From: Kappaphycus alvarezii
Lineage: Eukaryota > Rhodophyta > Florideophyceae > Gigartinales > Solieriaceae
NCBI GenBank assembly: GCA_002205965.3
Contig: NADL03000749.1
Span: 372,001-436,000 of the forward strand
DNA: 64,000 bases
Direction of reading: 5' to 3'
Shown: piece after piece, positions 30,794 to 41,660 of the stretch
Position numbering within the stretch: the first letter of the stretch is position 1
Layout: each line of letters starts with the position of its first letter
The notes under the pieces: model-generated
What the model was told of the DNA's origin: nothing
Database searches by the model: none
Seen by the model: only the letters and a program-made list of their open reading frames with translations
Program-made: the position numbers and the translations under genes

Positions 30794-31951
30794 CTAAAAA
30801 CCACGGAGCTCGGACAGGGACTTTATTAGCAGCGTACCGAAGCCCCCGGCGACCATACGGACATCACAGAGTTTCAAGGAGTTGTCCACCAGACAGGCTG
30901 ACGCGCAAAGGCGGTGTATACGAAAATGCGCGCGAGAGTCATTTACCATGGGCGGGAGCTGAAGGGTTGGGCGACAGGTCACAAGCTTCTCTCGGAGGAA
31001 AGCGTCGATAAAACTCAGGTTGCCGAGCGGGACTCCCATAATTTCGAGTCTTTCCGGGAGCGTTCGGCGAGGAAAACCTCCTGCAGAAAAAACTGACACT
31101 CTGAGAACGTGATATTAGCCAAAAGATGCGGGGTTTCCCGCGTTGAGATGAAGTACATAGGTATATCTCTCGTCCCGGAGGATTCGATGGGCCTGTCGGA
31201 GGTCTGAGAGGGCTCCCATCAATGTACCGTCGTCAGCGGAGCACTGATTCAGGACTATGCCTGAATTTTCATTAATCCGGCGGATGAGGAGCTATATTTT
31301 TAAAGGGAACGGGAGCATGCTGGCAAGGTCGCCCTATTGGGTGCTTTGGGCTCTCGATATGGTCATGTCGTAACGGTTCGGTACGATCAGCTGCGATGCG
31401 TGCGTGCACAATAATGTTCATGAACTGGGCGAGAATTGGGTCGACTGACGGCAGATGATCCAGAATTGACTTGCGAACAACGCGGCTGAAGGCTTTATTC
31501 GCGTCACCGAGAACTTCAGCGTTTTAAATTCGGTCTGGTAAGCGAAGGAGTAATATGCGCGTGTCATGAATGATCGCGTCCATCCTGGCCCTGATTCCGA
31601 TATCCATTTGGAATGTGGCGAGAAAGTAACGAGAATTGTCAATTAGGGCAAGAAGCAATGTTTTGGTTACCAAGCGGCGGGGGATCGTGACCACGGCAAT
31701 AGGTAGTCTCTTTTATGCATTAAGCCACAGAAGGAGGAGGTTTTCTGCAGCCAAGAACGGCAGGACCGAAATTGGTTGGTCACCTCTCGCGATCCGAGCG
31801 ACGAGTTACGTGAGCTCCTCCTCTCCCGAAATACCTGCTTCTTGGTTGACTGGCGTCTTGAAAAGAAGATATATCCAGCGCGCAGGAGTGTGGTCTGAGT
31901 CAGCTGCCGTATCCCAGTAAAGGCGGCGAATGGCGCTCTCGACGGAATCAA
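30794..31951 (-). pseudogene. LINE fragment D (RT domain), degraded
   Basis: Minus-strand RT of the LINE A family. Readable blocks in order: IAVVTIPRRLVTKTLLLALI, QMDIGIRAGMDAIIHDTR, SVVRKSILDHLPSVDPILAQ-like sequence, the catalytic region CSADDGTLMGALSDLRQAHR, LHLNAGNPASFG, and the thumb IMGVPLGNLSFIDAF with HRLCASACLVDNSLKL. The YADD box has Ser in place of Tyr, and several stops and shifts are present. Both the N-terminal and the nuclease parts are missing. Confidence 0.6.
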
Positions 31952-32794
31952 TTGTGAAAACAGGCTGCGGTGGGAGGGGTATGATTGGGCGTGGGGGTAT
32001 AGATCTATGGTTTGAAGTGCTTAGATGATTTCAGCATCTTTTAAGTCAGCCGGGGGGTCATTTTGAACCGCTTTTAATGCCTTGCCCGGGCTGTGGGCGG
32101 AGCTGTTACATCCAATCAATGCGGGCATGATGTGCGCAAAGGGCTTTTGTGTGAACTAAATTTCACGCACAGAAAAAATATTAGGATAGAGGACCAAATA
32201 TGATTGCAGTATCTGAATTTGTAAGACATTTTTTAATTTAGTTGAGTGTGAAATTTTCATGGTTTTTATTAATGTATGACACACTTGCAGTAATTGACGT
32301 AAGAGAACACCAAAATTCTGGTAGATACCAGGTGTGATTCTGAAAGCCCTATAATGGCTACTTCATTTCCACTCTTGACTGATAGCTCGAGGGGGTAGGT
32401 ATATCACTCAGATTGTCCCGTGATCACCTCTGTGGAATCGCGAGGCTCGAAATGCGCGATGGATTCGTCGGATACCTTCGTGTCTTAGATCTTAAAAAGT
32501 GCTGGAAAGCGAGCACGGAGCTGAACGAACGGCGGTGAGTTCCAGCTATGTTACTCGTATATGTAGAACAATAAACCCCCTGTGCCTTCGAAGCCGGGAT
32601 GCGCTATAAGAGACAATGGGCGGCGCAATATTTATACTGCCCGTTCTAACGACCAGGGCAACCTAACGACAGCGAAGGTTTGGGCGAGTAAATAATGAAA
32701 GTCGGTAGTGTAGCTAATTTACTGTAATGAAATACATAATTACCTCAAAGACATATCTTCCTCATCATCATTTTCTTCCATATAATTCCCTTAG
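31952..32794. other. No supported gene
   Basis: No motif-bearing frame and no clear repeat. Possibly the outer part of LINE D near 32000. Confidence 0.35.
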
Positions 32795-33002
32795 CTGCAT
32801 TTTATGTTATCAAGTATGTTTGTTTGAGACTTTTTGGGTGGGCCGAAGAGTCTGTACAAACTGGGTAAACAGATCCCTCTGGGAGATGTAAACAAAGTTT
32901 GTGGACAACTTAAAATGAAACTTAATTAGTTGAGAAGTTGAAAGTTAGCTTCTGACACCAAATACCGGATTTAGACTGGGTGACAATATTAAGATGGTGG
33001 CA
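32795..33002 (+). repeat. LTR-like fragment, second copy
   Basis: Homologous to 29395-29603 in the same orientation: GCATTTTATG, AAGTATGTTTGTTTGAGACT, GGGTAAACAG. The TATA box is mutated (GTCTGTACAAAC) and the primer-site equivalent is degenerate (TGGGTGACAATATT near 32978). The distance of 3.4 kb would allow the two to be LTRs of one element, but both end in a primer-like site, so two separate 5' ends are more likely. Confidence 0.45.
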
Positions 33003-33315
33003 GAATTAAAATGGACCATTCCAATTATTGAACACCACCAGAAAAATCATGTCTTCCATGAATCGCCTTAATTGTAATTTTTGACCTTTACAGTACCGCC
33101 AGCTGATGAAACTGCCGTACCCGACACTCCAGAGAAAACCGTCATGTAAAGACCACAAGCATAAATCAACCCTCTCGATTTTTTAACGAGATAACCATGT
33201 ACATCACTCGCACATGCCCATCCCTTGTACATTCCCATCTGCACATCAGAACACACGACTACTATCCCCCCAAACAATCCGACAAATACTACCGCAAAGC
33301 GCTCTACCCAACAGA

Positions 33316-34642
33316 ATGGACAGTGATGGCCCTATTGAGCGAGCTATTGAAGCTGCACTGAGACAGCGCGCGTCCTACGCTGCAAACCACGCCTCCACAG
33401 ACTAACGACAATCACCTATAAATCTGGTTTGTGCAAAGAATAGCGCAACCTCAGTCAATTCGGAACTGAGAACCAATCGGCAGAAGGTCCCAGTCTGCTC
33501 GATCAGTGTTCGGTTTAATGTTTCACAGTGGATGGTAAAATCTGCGGAAAAAGATGGAGAGAAAGACATTATTTCTAGAACTGTCCGGCAATTCCTGCAG
33601 TTCTTTCCTGGAAAACAGAAAGCAAAACCCAAAAAAGCGACATATGGTGGCGAATCGTGTTCAAACACTACAGCTCAAATCTGATAGACCGAGAGGAAAT
33701 GGAATATCAAACGAGACGAACGGCGGGGGGTTAATGGAGCGCGATTCAAAGCACTGCCAGGAGAGGAAGGAAGAGGAGTGAGTGGGCGGCGACTCTTTAT
33801 GCAGAGTGATTAAGTGAATTTCAAAGACTTCGAATGGTTGGGTCAAGTTTTCGGCATCAGCATTGCAGCTTCACACGAGGAAATTAATTGATAAAGCTGA
33901 AGTGGGTTGTGCTTTTCACTCCTCGATTGTTGACAAACGCTTTTTCGATTTCTCGTCGTATTACAATTCGATGGGTTCAAAACTATATGAACTCTAGGAG
34001 AATAGTGCTCCGGGCGCAGATTGGAAAACTGTTGACAAGCTTGTTAAAAACGCTATACATTGGAGGTTCTATAGCATTTTATTTGGGTGAATTGAATAGA
34101 TGTTTTGAAGCAAAATTTTTTGATGAGAATCGAATTGAAAACGCTGATGAAACTCACTTTGTATTTAACATGGATTACGGGAAGACTTTGGATTTTAAAG
34201 TCGATTCAGATGTGAGGTATGCTGATGTCGCGTCCGGAGAAGATTCCATTACATTGATGGTCCGATTGTCCGGGGGTTGAATGCTCGCATCGAGACGCCA
34301 ATGTCAATCTTCAAAACTTAAAACAGATTATATCATAAAAGTTGTCTTCAAGACAATTTGCTAGGTGTCTGCTATCTTTCTAATCCAAAAGGATGGATGG
34401 ATAAAAAAGTTTTTATGGCGTGGCCTCCTGAGCCTCGGGCTATCAAGCCTCTTCCGAACGCGGAGCAGCGTATTTTATATGTCGACAATTGCTCTGGTTA
34501 TTCCATGAAGAAAGAGGTTGAGTCGCTGCTGTTGAAGAATAGAACTATTTTGAAATTCTTGTCGCCAAACGCAACCCAACCAGTACAACCTGCTGAATCA
34601 TTTATTATTCAGAAAATCAAGGATTCCTGGCGAAAAAGGTGA
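33316..34642 (+). pseudogene. Pogo-type DDE transposase, degraded
   Basis: Transposase of the pogo branch of Tc1/mariner. Possible start MDSDGPIERAIEAALRQRAS at 33316; a helix-turn-helix-like SVRFNVSQWMVKSAEKD follows near 33500. The nuclease domain is clear: FFDENRIENADETHFVFNMD (first Asp, about 34118-34173), YADVASGEDSITLMV, WMDKKVFMAWPPE, RILYVDNCSGYSMKKEVE (second Asp, near 34480), and FLSPNATQPVQPAESFIIQK with Glu where pogo enzymes usually have the last Asp. Many stops in the N-terminal half and a shift between 34280 and 34358. TA-flanked terminal repeats were not found. Confidence 0.65.
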
Positions 34643-35087
34643 GAGGATTACAAACATGAATGTATCAGATTGAAACAGTGGACTAAAGGGAGTGGCAGGC
34701 TGCCGAATCCTGGGAATCGGTTTCTTTAGATTTGCTGCAGCTGCTGTCCAAGATGTCAATAATCAGCGAGATAGTGATGGCGTACGGTACGCAAGGATGG
34801 CGAACGGTACGCAAGGAAAGCCATGATCCGTACATGGTTGTCCTTAAACTATGATGGTAGACGGGAGGAAGGGCAATTGAGTGGCGATCTGCAGCGTCAT
34901 ATTGCTAGGAATCGAGAGTATTTTGAAAGAAAGGAGTTAGGCGAGAAGCAGGTACTGTACCTAATGACGAATACACTTTTGCGGTTGCATTATTGAACTG
35001 GGCCAGTCCCTTTTTGGGTAGATTTAATTGTATTGGGTGCATATTTCTATAGGCCCATTTGTTATCTGCGCGCAGTTGCGAATCAGC
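34643..35087. other. No supported gene
   Basis: Tail of the pogo element and unrecognised sequence. A small direct repeat, GGCGAACGGTACGCAAGG type, occurs near 34775-34820. Confidence 0.3.
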
Positions 35088-35156
35088 AGGTGCGAATTTA
35101 GAACGGCCCCAGGTGCGAATTTAGAACAGCCCCAGGAGCGAATTTAGAACGGCCCC
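35088..35156. repeat. Three tandem 23-bp units
   Basis: Three back-to-back copies of AGGTGCGAATTTAGAACGGC plus CCC (35088-35110, 35111-35133, 35134-35156), differing at one base each. Non-coding; recent slippage duplication. Confidence 0.75.
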
Positions 35157-35599
35157 AATCTAAATCCGGTAATTGGTGTGACCCAGGAGGCTTTTCTCTT
35201 AGGATTGCCACTACCCATACATGGTACAATAGACACTGCCCATCTGCCCATTCTATACTCCCTTATAGCTCCTTTACCCTTCTTCCTTGCCCACCTCTTT
35301 GTGCTCCCGCATCTGCACTTCGGTAGCACTTTTTCACACCCTGCGGCGACGGTTTCGTCCAACGCAGCATGTCTTACGGCTGGCCTCACACCAACCCTGT
35401 GAGGTAGTACCTCATGACTCGGCCTCATTTCCAGACTCTCCATTACACAGACCTGTCCCCCTTAGCCTTCGGAAAAAAGCCGTCCTGCATCCCTGATCAA
35501 TAAAGCACCGAAAATGTTCCCCTTTTTCGCTTGTAGCATCTCCGTTCCATGATAATTGTTTCCCATAGTCTCATACGCCCCGAATTATCCAATCAGGCA

Positions 35600-37290
35600 T
35601 CAGGCAAGGGGCTGTTCACTCACTTCCGTTATGGGCCCGTCGGATGCGAGAGCTGAGAGCTGCTCGTTGGCCCTTGGGGCGCTGTCATCCCTCTTCCCCC
35701 AGAAGGATGCGGTTCATGACCGCAGCGGGCAGCATGTAGAGGTGGAAAAAGGCACGATAGGTGGCTTTGTCGCACCGAGCGTTCGCCACCGCACGGATCA
35801 GCTTGATAAAAGGGAGGATGAAGGGCTTGAGTCACGGGAAAGGAATATTCTGGACGATGTCAGCTTCAGAGAATGATGTGGGAACAACTTCGAGGGGAAA
35901 GGTGAGCGAGAGGTGTTGTTGTCGGAGATGGGGGGGAGGGGATAGGGTAGAGGAACCATTGCGATGGGATGAGTTTGGAGGATAACGAAGAGTGGCCCCT
36001 GCAGGTGTGCTGGGGCTTGTGAGAGGGTGGGGTCAGACAGGCGCCACGTCGTCCAAGGCGCAGACCTCACCCGGGATCGGGGCTTCTGTCTTCTTGGGGC
36101 ACCCGGCGGGACTTCCGTCATGGCGGAGTCCGCGTCGGTTGCGGGAGGGGTACGGTGCCGGTCGGCGGGGCAACCGATGATCGTTTGGGGCCCCGCTGAT
36201 GCAGTGCAGCCGGGAGGGTAGGGAGGGGCGGCACCATGCGGATGTAAACCCCGTATTCATGGTCCGGAGCGGCGGTAGGCGGCACCATCGAGCAGCGATG
36301 TTTGGTAGCCGCCGCGGAGCCGCCGGGAGACTTGCGGGTGGCATCCTCCGACGGGGTTCCGGGTGGTCTTGTGGTGGGCGGCGAGTTAGGAGGTTTGGCG
36401 GAAGGGCGTTTGCTGCCCTGAGGCACGCAGGGGGGATGGGGGAGAAGCGGCCGAGGTAGGGACCGCGGGGGTGGCTTGGGGTGCGTTGGTAGGGCAAGGT
36501 GCAGCTTGGTTTTGGGGAGCAGTGGGACGGGAGGTCAGGTTTGTAGGGGTGGGAGTCTTTGGACCTGGGTCGGAGGCCGTGGCGATAGCCCGGGTGGCGT
36601 TGCGCTTCGCATTGAGGGCGGTCTCGAGGGCCTAGCAGGATGTAACTAGTGCGTCGCGGAGTGCTTGGCGAGTCTCTAGGGCGACCGTGGTGGGGACGGA
36701 GTGGCTTATGATGGCCCGTCTTTATCCGGCAAGGAAAGCAGCGTTGCCGCGCGCAGCATGGGCGAGGAGGCAGTCCAGGGAGACGGGAGGGGTGCATGTG
36801 TTCACCTGGAGGTCTTCAACAGAAAAGCGCACGTGGGAGGGCGTTGCGAGGCCAGCGAAAGTCACAATGGCGAGGAGGGCCTTCTGCACGTGATCGTACG
36901 AGCGTAAGGTACGACGAGGGTTGGTGGAAGAGGCGATGCCTATGGCGATCACCTTCTTCGGAGGAATGGGGAGGAGGCCGATACGTGGCCAAAGGGACTG
37001 TACGGGCCCAACGGAGGACACGAGGCGTTCGTCTTCTTGACTGTGGGCGTCTGCGCGGAGGTCGCGGGCGGCGAGGACCTTGGCGGCCGCGAGGGCCAGG
37101 GCCGGTTTGGTGGGCCAAGGACAAGGGTGGACAAATCGCGGAAGTCCGAGGCGGAGACCTGGACCAGGATGGCGGTACGGGCCGGAGGCGGCGCGGAGTC
37201 AGCCACCACAGTCGCCCGAAAGCTTGTTTACAGTTTCCATAACCTGCCCCTAATATCCCGACACGTATCTATATCCACGGAAGTGCGATC
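35600..37290 (-). pseudogene. LINE fragment B (N-terminal half), degraded
   Basis: GC-rich minus-strand block. The segment near 35700-35880 reads LKPFILPFIKLIRAVANARC, RAFFHLYMLPAAVMNRILLG, which matches VLLFIRLIRAASSS and IKLHLFPVAVFRRSLRGEPG of LINE A. Upstream (36000-37290) are Pro/Arg/Ser-rich frames expected for the N-terminal region of the same ORF, including RSYDHVQKALLAIVTFAGLA. Frameshifts are numerous. Unusually for LINEs, the 5' half is kept and the RT and 3' end are missing, so a deletion or later insertion removed them. It ends 40 bp from membrane gene 2. Confidence 0.5.
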
Positions 37291-37329
37291 TTAGCAACTT
37301 GGTGGGGCATTCCAAGCGAAGTCTAATCG

Positions 37330-39054
37330 TCAATGAGAAGTGTAACTTTCTCCGCTACCTGTTGCCCATTTCATGCTCCCGAGACGACTCGGTCCCTCAT
37401 CGCTATAGTTGCTTAGAGTGTCGGAAACCTTCTCTGTCACCTCTTTCGATTCCAAGACCAAACTAAATGTCGTTTTCTCGTCCCTATCCATTAGCACAAC
37501 CGGTCTCCCAAATTCTGCACCCACCTGTTGGCTCACATATGCCCCAGCGATTTCTGCCGTGCCGATGGGCTTCAGCAAAAACCTCAAGAATATCAAGACG
37601 GCTATTGCAGACGCCAGTAGAATCGTCATTGTCAACCAGTTTAACCTCCGGCTCTCCTCCAGCCACATCCGTCGCTCGGATGCCCACGTATTAGACGAGC
37701 CAACGTCCATGTCGTTTAGGTCAGGTCCCTGTACTGCAATCCCAGATGAGCCCTTTAAGAAAGCCACAGCAAATCTTAACGCGGCATCCCCTCTTGGCAG
37801 TACACCTCGGACCGTGGTGGTAAGGAGGGTCGAAGTTACCGTCCTGAATCTTTGTTGTCGATTGATTTGCGCCACGACGACTTCACCACCGTCCTGAAAA
37901 GTACTGTTGAACGATGATTCCAACGATGCCAGTCGCTGTAGGTCCATTGTTTTATCGTTGGTACGTCGCACATATTCATTAAAGAGGAAGGCGACAAATT
38001 GGCGATGAAGATAAAACGTTCCAGCATCATGATTTAAAAAGTAGGACCTCTTGTACATGATTTTGCGTCTCTGGTCATTCAACGTGTAATAGACAATCAT
38101 CTTGTAGCTTGCCGACGAATTTCCAATAGTGATTTGGTGCTCCGCGCCAAACAAATGGCTTCTCGTCTCTATCTTTAGGTCGACCTCATCCGAGACGGTT
38201 TGAAAGCCAACTGATGCCGAGAGGTCACCTGTTGCAGCAAGGCAAGGTGTGACCCTAGTGTTGCCCTGTTCGATGGTACCACTGCTGTTACTGACAATGG
38301 TGACGGAGAGACACGGCCGATTGGCGGCACTACCGGCATTGTCACGGATGACATTCCAATCGGGTTGCAGATTCTCGATGTAGGTGAAGGCAGCTAGACG
38401 ATTGGTCACTTCCGTGAATTCCGGAGTTGACAGCCAGAGCACACCCACCTCTAATCCAAAGGTGAAGATCAGGGTGGCGGAGGCTACAAGCAAAAGGCGG
38501 ATGTTGATTTTGCGAGGTGGGCGGCCGTCCGGAACAGGTCTTCCCCGGATGAGACGGCGGAATTTGAAATCGCGGGCGAGTTCGATAAATTGCTTGATGG
38601 AGAAGCCGAAATTGGAGACATGGCCCTTGTAGGTGCGAAGAAGTATTGTAGTGAGAATGGCCTCGATCACAAGAAGCAAGAGGAGGGAAAGGACGGTGAG
38701 AATAAGATCATCGCGGGAAGTGAGGTCGACCGAGAAGCGGGTAGAGCTGCGTTGGGACACTGCGATTCTTTCAGAAAGGAAGCTGGCAACGTCGGTGCTT
38801 GAAACGTTTGGGTCGTAAGGGATAGAAAATGCATGGGGAATATCCGAGGCATTGTACCAAAGGTAAGGATTCCCTTGGTTGTCAGTTAAGACGTATGGAG
38901 AAAGTACAAGTTTTCTGGGTATCGATGTCATGTTGGCATGGAAACGAGGGGCATGTTTGGACGAACGGAATGAGGAGAGTGAGATGCCGGCAGTCCGACC
39001 AATGTGTAAACGGCTAGTACCGAAGCAGTGAAAGGGACAGCCGCCCACCGACAT
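37330..39054 (-). CDS. Membrane glycoprotein of unknown function, paralog 2
   Basis: 574-codon intronless frame, paralog of 15542-17101: compare SVDLTSRDDLILTVLSLLLL with TDLTTRDDVLLAFLSLIVLL, and GHVSNFGFSIKQFIELARDF with GAISNFSFSVKQVIELLKDF. Same plan: two hydrophobic segments (about 113-137 and 180-203) around a basic loop, an exposed domain with sequons (NSSG, NSSA, NSTF) and Cys, a third segment near 495-518, polar tail. The true start is unsure: Met 42 (MTSIPRKLVLSP) fits the paralog better, while an overlapping frame from 39116 (MSASISNESKLPTRLLRKLV, then a hydrophobic VPFTASVLAVYTLVGLPA) looks like a signal sequence joined by a frameshift or small intron. Function unknown. Confidence 0.75.
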   Translation of the reverse strand: MSVGGCPFHCFGTSRLHIGRTAGISLSSFRSSKHAPRFHANMTSIPRKLVLSPYVLTDNQGNPYLWYNASDIPHAFSIPYDPNVSSTDVASFLSERIAVSQRSSTRFSVDLTSRDDLILTVLSLLLLLVIEAILTTILLRTYKGHVSNFGFSIKQFIELARDFKFRRLIRGRPVPDGRPPRKINIRLLLVASATLIFTFGLEVGVLWLSTPEFTEVTNRLAAFTYIENLQPDWNVIRDNAGSAANRPCLSVTIVSNSSGTIEQGNTRVTPCLAATGDLSASVGFQTVSDEVDLKIETRSHLFGAEHQITIGNSSASYKMIVYYTLNDQRRKIMYKRSYFLNHDAGTFYLHRQFVAFLFNEYVRRTNDKTMDLQRLASLESSFNSTFQDGGEVVVAQINRQQRFRTVTSTLLTTTVRGVLPRGDAALRFAVAFLKGSSGIAVQGPDLNDMDVGSSNTWASERRMWLEESRRLNWLTMTILLASAIAVLIFLRFLLKPIGTAEIAGAYVSQQVGAEFGRPVVLMDRDEKTTFSLVLESKEVTEKVSDTLSNYSDEGPSRLGSMKWATGSGESYTSH

Positions 39055-39482
39055 TTAAGGACAAGCTTGCGGAGCAAGCGTGTTGGTAACTTGCTCTCAT
39101 TTGAAATTGATGCCGACATCAACGGATCCAGTTGCGCAGTGAAACAACGACAAACGAATACAGCACTGTACCGCAGTTTCTTCCCTTGCATCAACCAGGG
39201 GCTCCAGTTTAGGTACAAACTAGATGACTGTAGCGTTTTTCGCCTGCTGCTCGCAACCGAATGTCATATAACGCAAGAACATCCGTCTGTGCATCGTTGG
39301 CATTAGAACAACATACAGTACTTTCGCAGCACTACAAAACAGCGCCAGGATACTGTGGGGGTAAATGTGGAGTGATTTAAATATTAAATATTAAATCATT
39401 CCACATTGACCAGTGTACTTACCTCTTACATATGTACGCATTGTACCGAACGCCATTATTTAATGCCCAGGAAAATAGCCAT
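39055..39482. other. Upstream region of membrane gene 2
   Basis: Holds the possible alternative N-terminal exon (39030-39120) and, at 39354-39410, a GGGGGTAAATGTGGAGTGAT end whose 3' half folds back on itself (GTGGAGTGATTTAA with TTAAATCATTCCAC), making a miniature palindrome of the retroposon family. Confidence 0.4.
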
Positions 39483-39612
39483 CCTGACAATATAGCCCTT
39501 TTGGCGGCTTTTCGTCAGGAGTCAAATAAATGTTTCATGATTACCCTGACATCATAGCCCTCTAGGCGGCTTTTAGTCAAGCCAAAAAATAAATGTTCAC
39601 CACACCACACCC
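39483..39612 (+). repeat. Two tandem stem-loop repeats
   Basis: First unit 39483-39544: CCTGAC pairs with GTCAGG (39514-39519) and inner AGCC with GGCT. Second unit 39545-39612: CCTGAC with a weakened GTCAAG (39576-39581). Each is followed by AAATAAATGTTTCA or AAATAAATGTTCACCACACC. Same family as 17373 and 41169. Confidence 0.6.
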
Positions 39613-39754
39613 GAGTAGTACTGTAATTGGTGCTCCATTGTGTATGATAATCAAGGTTATTGTCACCAAGATGTACCGCACCCTACACGGTGCAGCACAG
39701 TCAAGAGCTTGCTACAGTACGTACAGTATGAATGAACAAAGTTGAGGTGTGATG

Positions 39755-39797
39755 AACATTTTATGTACTCCCGACGAGTTTTCTTTGTCTTGGTTGT
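39755..39797 (-). repeat. Partial stem-loop repeat, inverted
   Basis: On the minus strand TCGTCGGGAGTACATAAAAT then GTTCATCACACC, the right half of the stem-loop family. The left arm is lost. Confidence 0.45.
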
Positions 39798-39820
39798 CGC
39801 CGTCTGTAAGTTGTCATGCT

Positions 39821-39885
39821 TACACTAGAAAGAAAGAAGTTTAATGCGTTCAGTATCTACTGGGGACTGTGCAGTCTTTGAAGCA
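39821..39885 (-). repeat. LINE A-family 3' end fragment
   Basis: Reverse complement reads GACTGCACAGTCCCCAGTAG then ATACTGAACGCATTAAACTT, almost the same as bases 22590-22640 at the end of LINE A. A strongly 5'-truncated LINE insertion. Confidence 0.6.
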
Positions 39886-40247
39886 TTCTGGATCCCGTAT
39901 TTAGATGGTGGAATTTTCTTCTACTACCCCCTTTGTCCAGGTTGAAAAGGGTGATGGTTCTAGTGTAACCACTACCTGTTACGGTTCAGGTTTTTGAACA
40001 CATTGAAAGCCTCCCCCCCCCGACGAAGAGCCATGTAGGCTACAGTATGTTGTCGAGGAAAACTAAGATGGCAACCCATAGCGTTTTCGGTGCGGGGTCG
40101 AGTTGGTCCATGCGCCGGCCCAAAAAAAAGCCAGTAGAAAAAAAAACAGGCCTTGAACTCGCTGTAGATCCGCCTCGTCTACTGCTTTTCCTCGCGGAAT
40201 TCTTAGAGTATGAGGTAGTCCTTGTCCGAGAGTCAGTGCCTGAGCTT

Positions 40248-40321
40248 GTGTTTGATCTCGCCCGTTCTTGCTTTGCTTGAGTTAGTGTTTGATCTTGTCC
40301 GTTCTTGCTTTGCTTGAGTTA
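40248..40321. repeat. Two tandem 37-bp units
   Basis: GTGTTTGATCTCGCCCGTTC followed by TTGCTTTGCTTGAGTTA, repeated once with two differences. Recent tandem duplication without coding meaning. Confidence 0.75.
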
Positions 40322-40430
40322 GTGCTTCTGCGTTCGTGGATGAGTTTTACGCCTTCCCAGGTGGAACTTTATAGATCTGATTCTACAGTATGTACCCAAC
40401 TGCACCTCACACCCATTCAAGTAAACTTCT

Positions 40431-40659
40431 TGAAATGCTTGTTTTTCGTTTACTGTATTCTTCTTTCTGCGGACAAGCGGAACACACCCTCCCCTTCTTC
40501 AGGATTCCGGCAGCCCTCGTCGTACAGGGGCTGCCGGTCCGGGGTTTCTGCGCGTGTATCGTGCCCGTACAGCGTGCACTACCACTGTACACTGTACGGG
40601 CGAACCGGTCCAATCACTCAGCGACGCTGCGAGTCGTGTGACACCAAACCCGCGCCACA
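40431..40659 (-). mobile_element. Solo LTR of the Gypsy-2 family with 5-bp target duplication
   Basis: 229 bp, minus orientation, starting TGTGGCGCGGG and ending AAGCATTTCA, matching the Gypsy-2 LTR (TGTCGCGCGAG ... AAGCATTTCA), with the same internal blocks CACACGACT, AGCGTCGC, GTACAGTGTACAGT and GAAACCCCGGACCGGC. Directly flanked by CTTCT on both sides (40426-40430 and 40660-40664). Product of LTR-LTR recombination that removed a full element. Confidence 0.8.
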
Positions 40660-41168
40660 CTTCTCTCTGCTGTTTGTGTGAGAAGGCGTTTACAAATGAA
40701 TCAAGGATACCGGGAGAGAGCGAGGGGTTGAGCGTTGGGCGGCAGCGGCTAAATACGGTGTGTGCTAATGTTGTTGGCTATAGTTGCGGGGGAAATCAGG
40801 CTTCCCGCGGATGGCGCGGCCTGACCGTCGGCCAATGGTCGGCCAGTATGATCCCACAGTTTGCAACTAGATTTACTGTAAGGGGGGGAAATTGGGGCGT
40901 TTTAATGATTGAAAAATAGGTTAGCCTATGTTCCAAAGCGCATCAAATAATTGGTACAAGTGGTCGGCATGGGGGAACCAAGAAACAGTACTGTACTGTA
41001 AGTGCCAATGACTACGTACTACAGTATATTCTCATCGTTAGCGGCCATTACATTGCACCTCCCTACGTACTACGGATCTCTAACCCCAAAGGGCCGTTAT
41101 GATACACACCTAAGTCCAACCGAACAAGAATTTCCGCATGCATTACAGTATTTCACCTGCAATATTAC
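40660..41168. other. No supported gene; small repeat ends
   Basis: Contains a GGGGGGGAAATTGGGGCGTT family end at about 40880 and TACAGTACTGTACTGTA at 40985. No gene. Confidence 0.4.
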
Positions 41169-41236
41169 CCTGACAACATAGCCCACTGGACGGCTTTTAT
41201 TAGTCAGGAGTTTAAATAAATGGTCACCACACCTTA
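41169..41236 (+). repeat. Stem-loop repeat copy
   Basis: CCTGAC (41169-41174) pairs with GTCAGG (41203-41208), inner AGCC with GGCT, followed by AGTTTAAATAAATGGTCACC and ACACC. Same family as 17373 and 39483. Confidence 0.6.
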
Positions 41237-41478
41237 CAAGAGGGAGCTCAAAGGACTTCGACCTCGGGAAGACATCTTTAATTAGCAGTAGGGATATTGT
41301 TACCATGAAGCTTAAATTTCATTGGAGTTTTCTAGAATTTGCACAAAAATTCACGTCATTTTGTATGACCCTACTATACTTTGACGACGGCAAATCAAAG
41401 TTTATTAATTCCCTCATTTCAGTTTCAGGCAAATTTCTGCAAATCTTCTGCTGTACTGCACTGTATACCGTAATTCTA

Positions 41479-41660
41479 ATGGGGGAAAATGTGGGGTGAT
41501 TTAATTTGAAAGATATGGTCGGTTGTGGCCCGGAATATCCTACAGGGCGAGCAGTAATACCTCTGAAATTACCCTAAAAAGCCGGCTCAAAGGCCCCCCA
41601 GCAGACAGGCTGCTTTGGACATTACGGCTGCGGCAGCGTAATTGCATAGCGCAGTGTGGA
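41479..41660 (+). mobile_element. GGGGGAAA-family retroposon copy
   Basis: Starts GGGGGAAAATGTGGGGTGAT, then GATATGGTCGGTTGTGGCCC, and further on GGACATTACGGCTGCGGCAG, in the same order as 2717-2900 but more diverged. 3' truncated; non-coding. Confidence 0.5.

Noticed and set aside
40047-40280. 77-codon plus-strand frame.
   Set aside because: Runs into the 37-bp tandem duplication and has no motif; likely chance.
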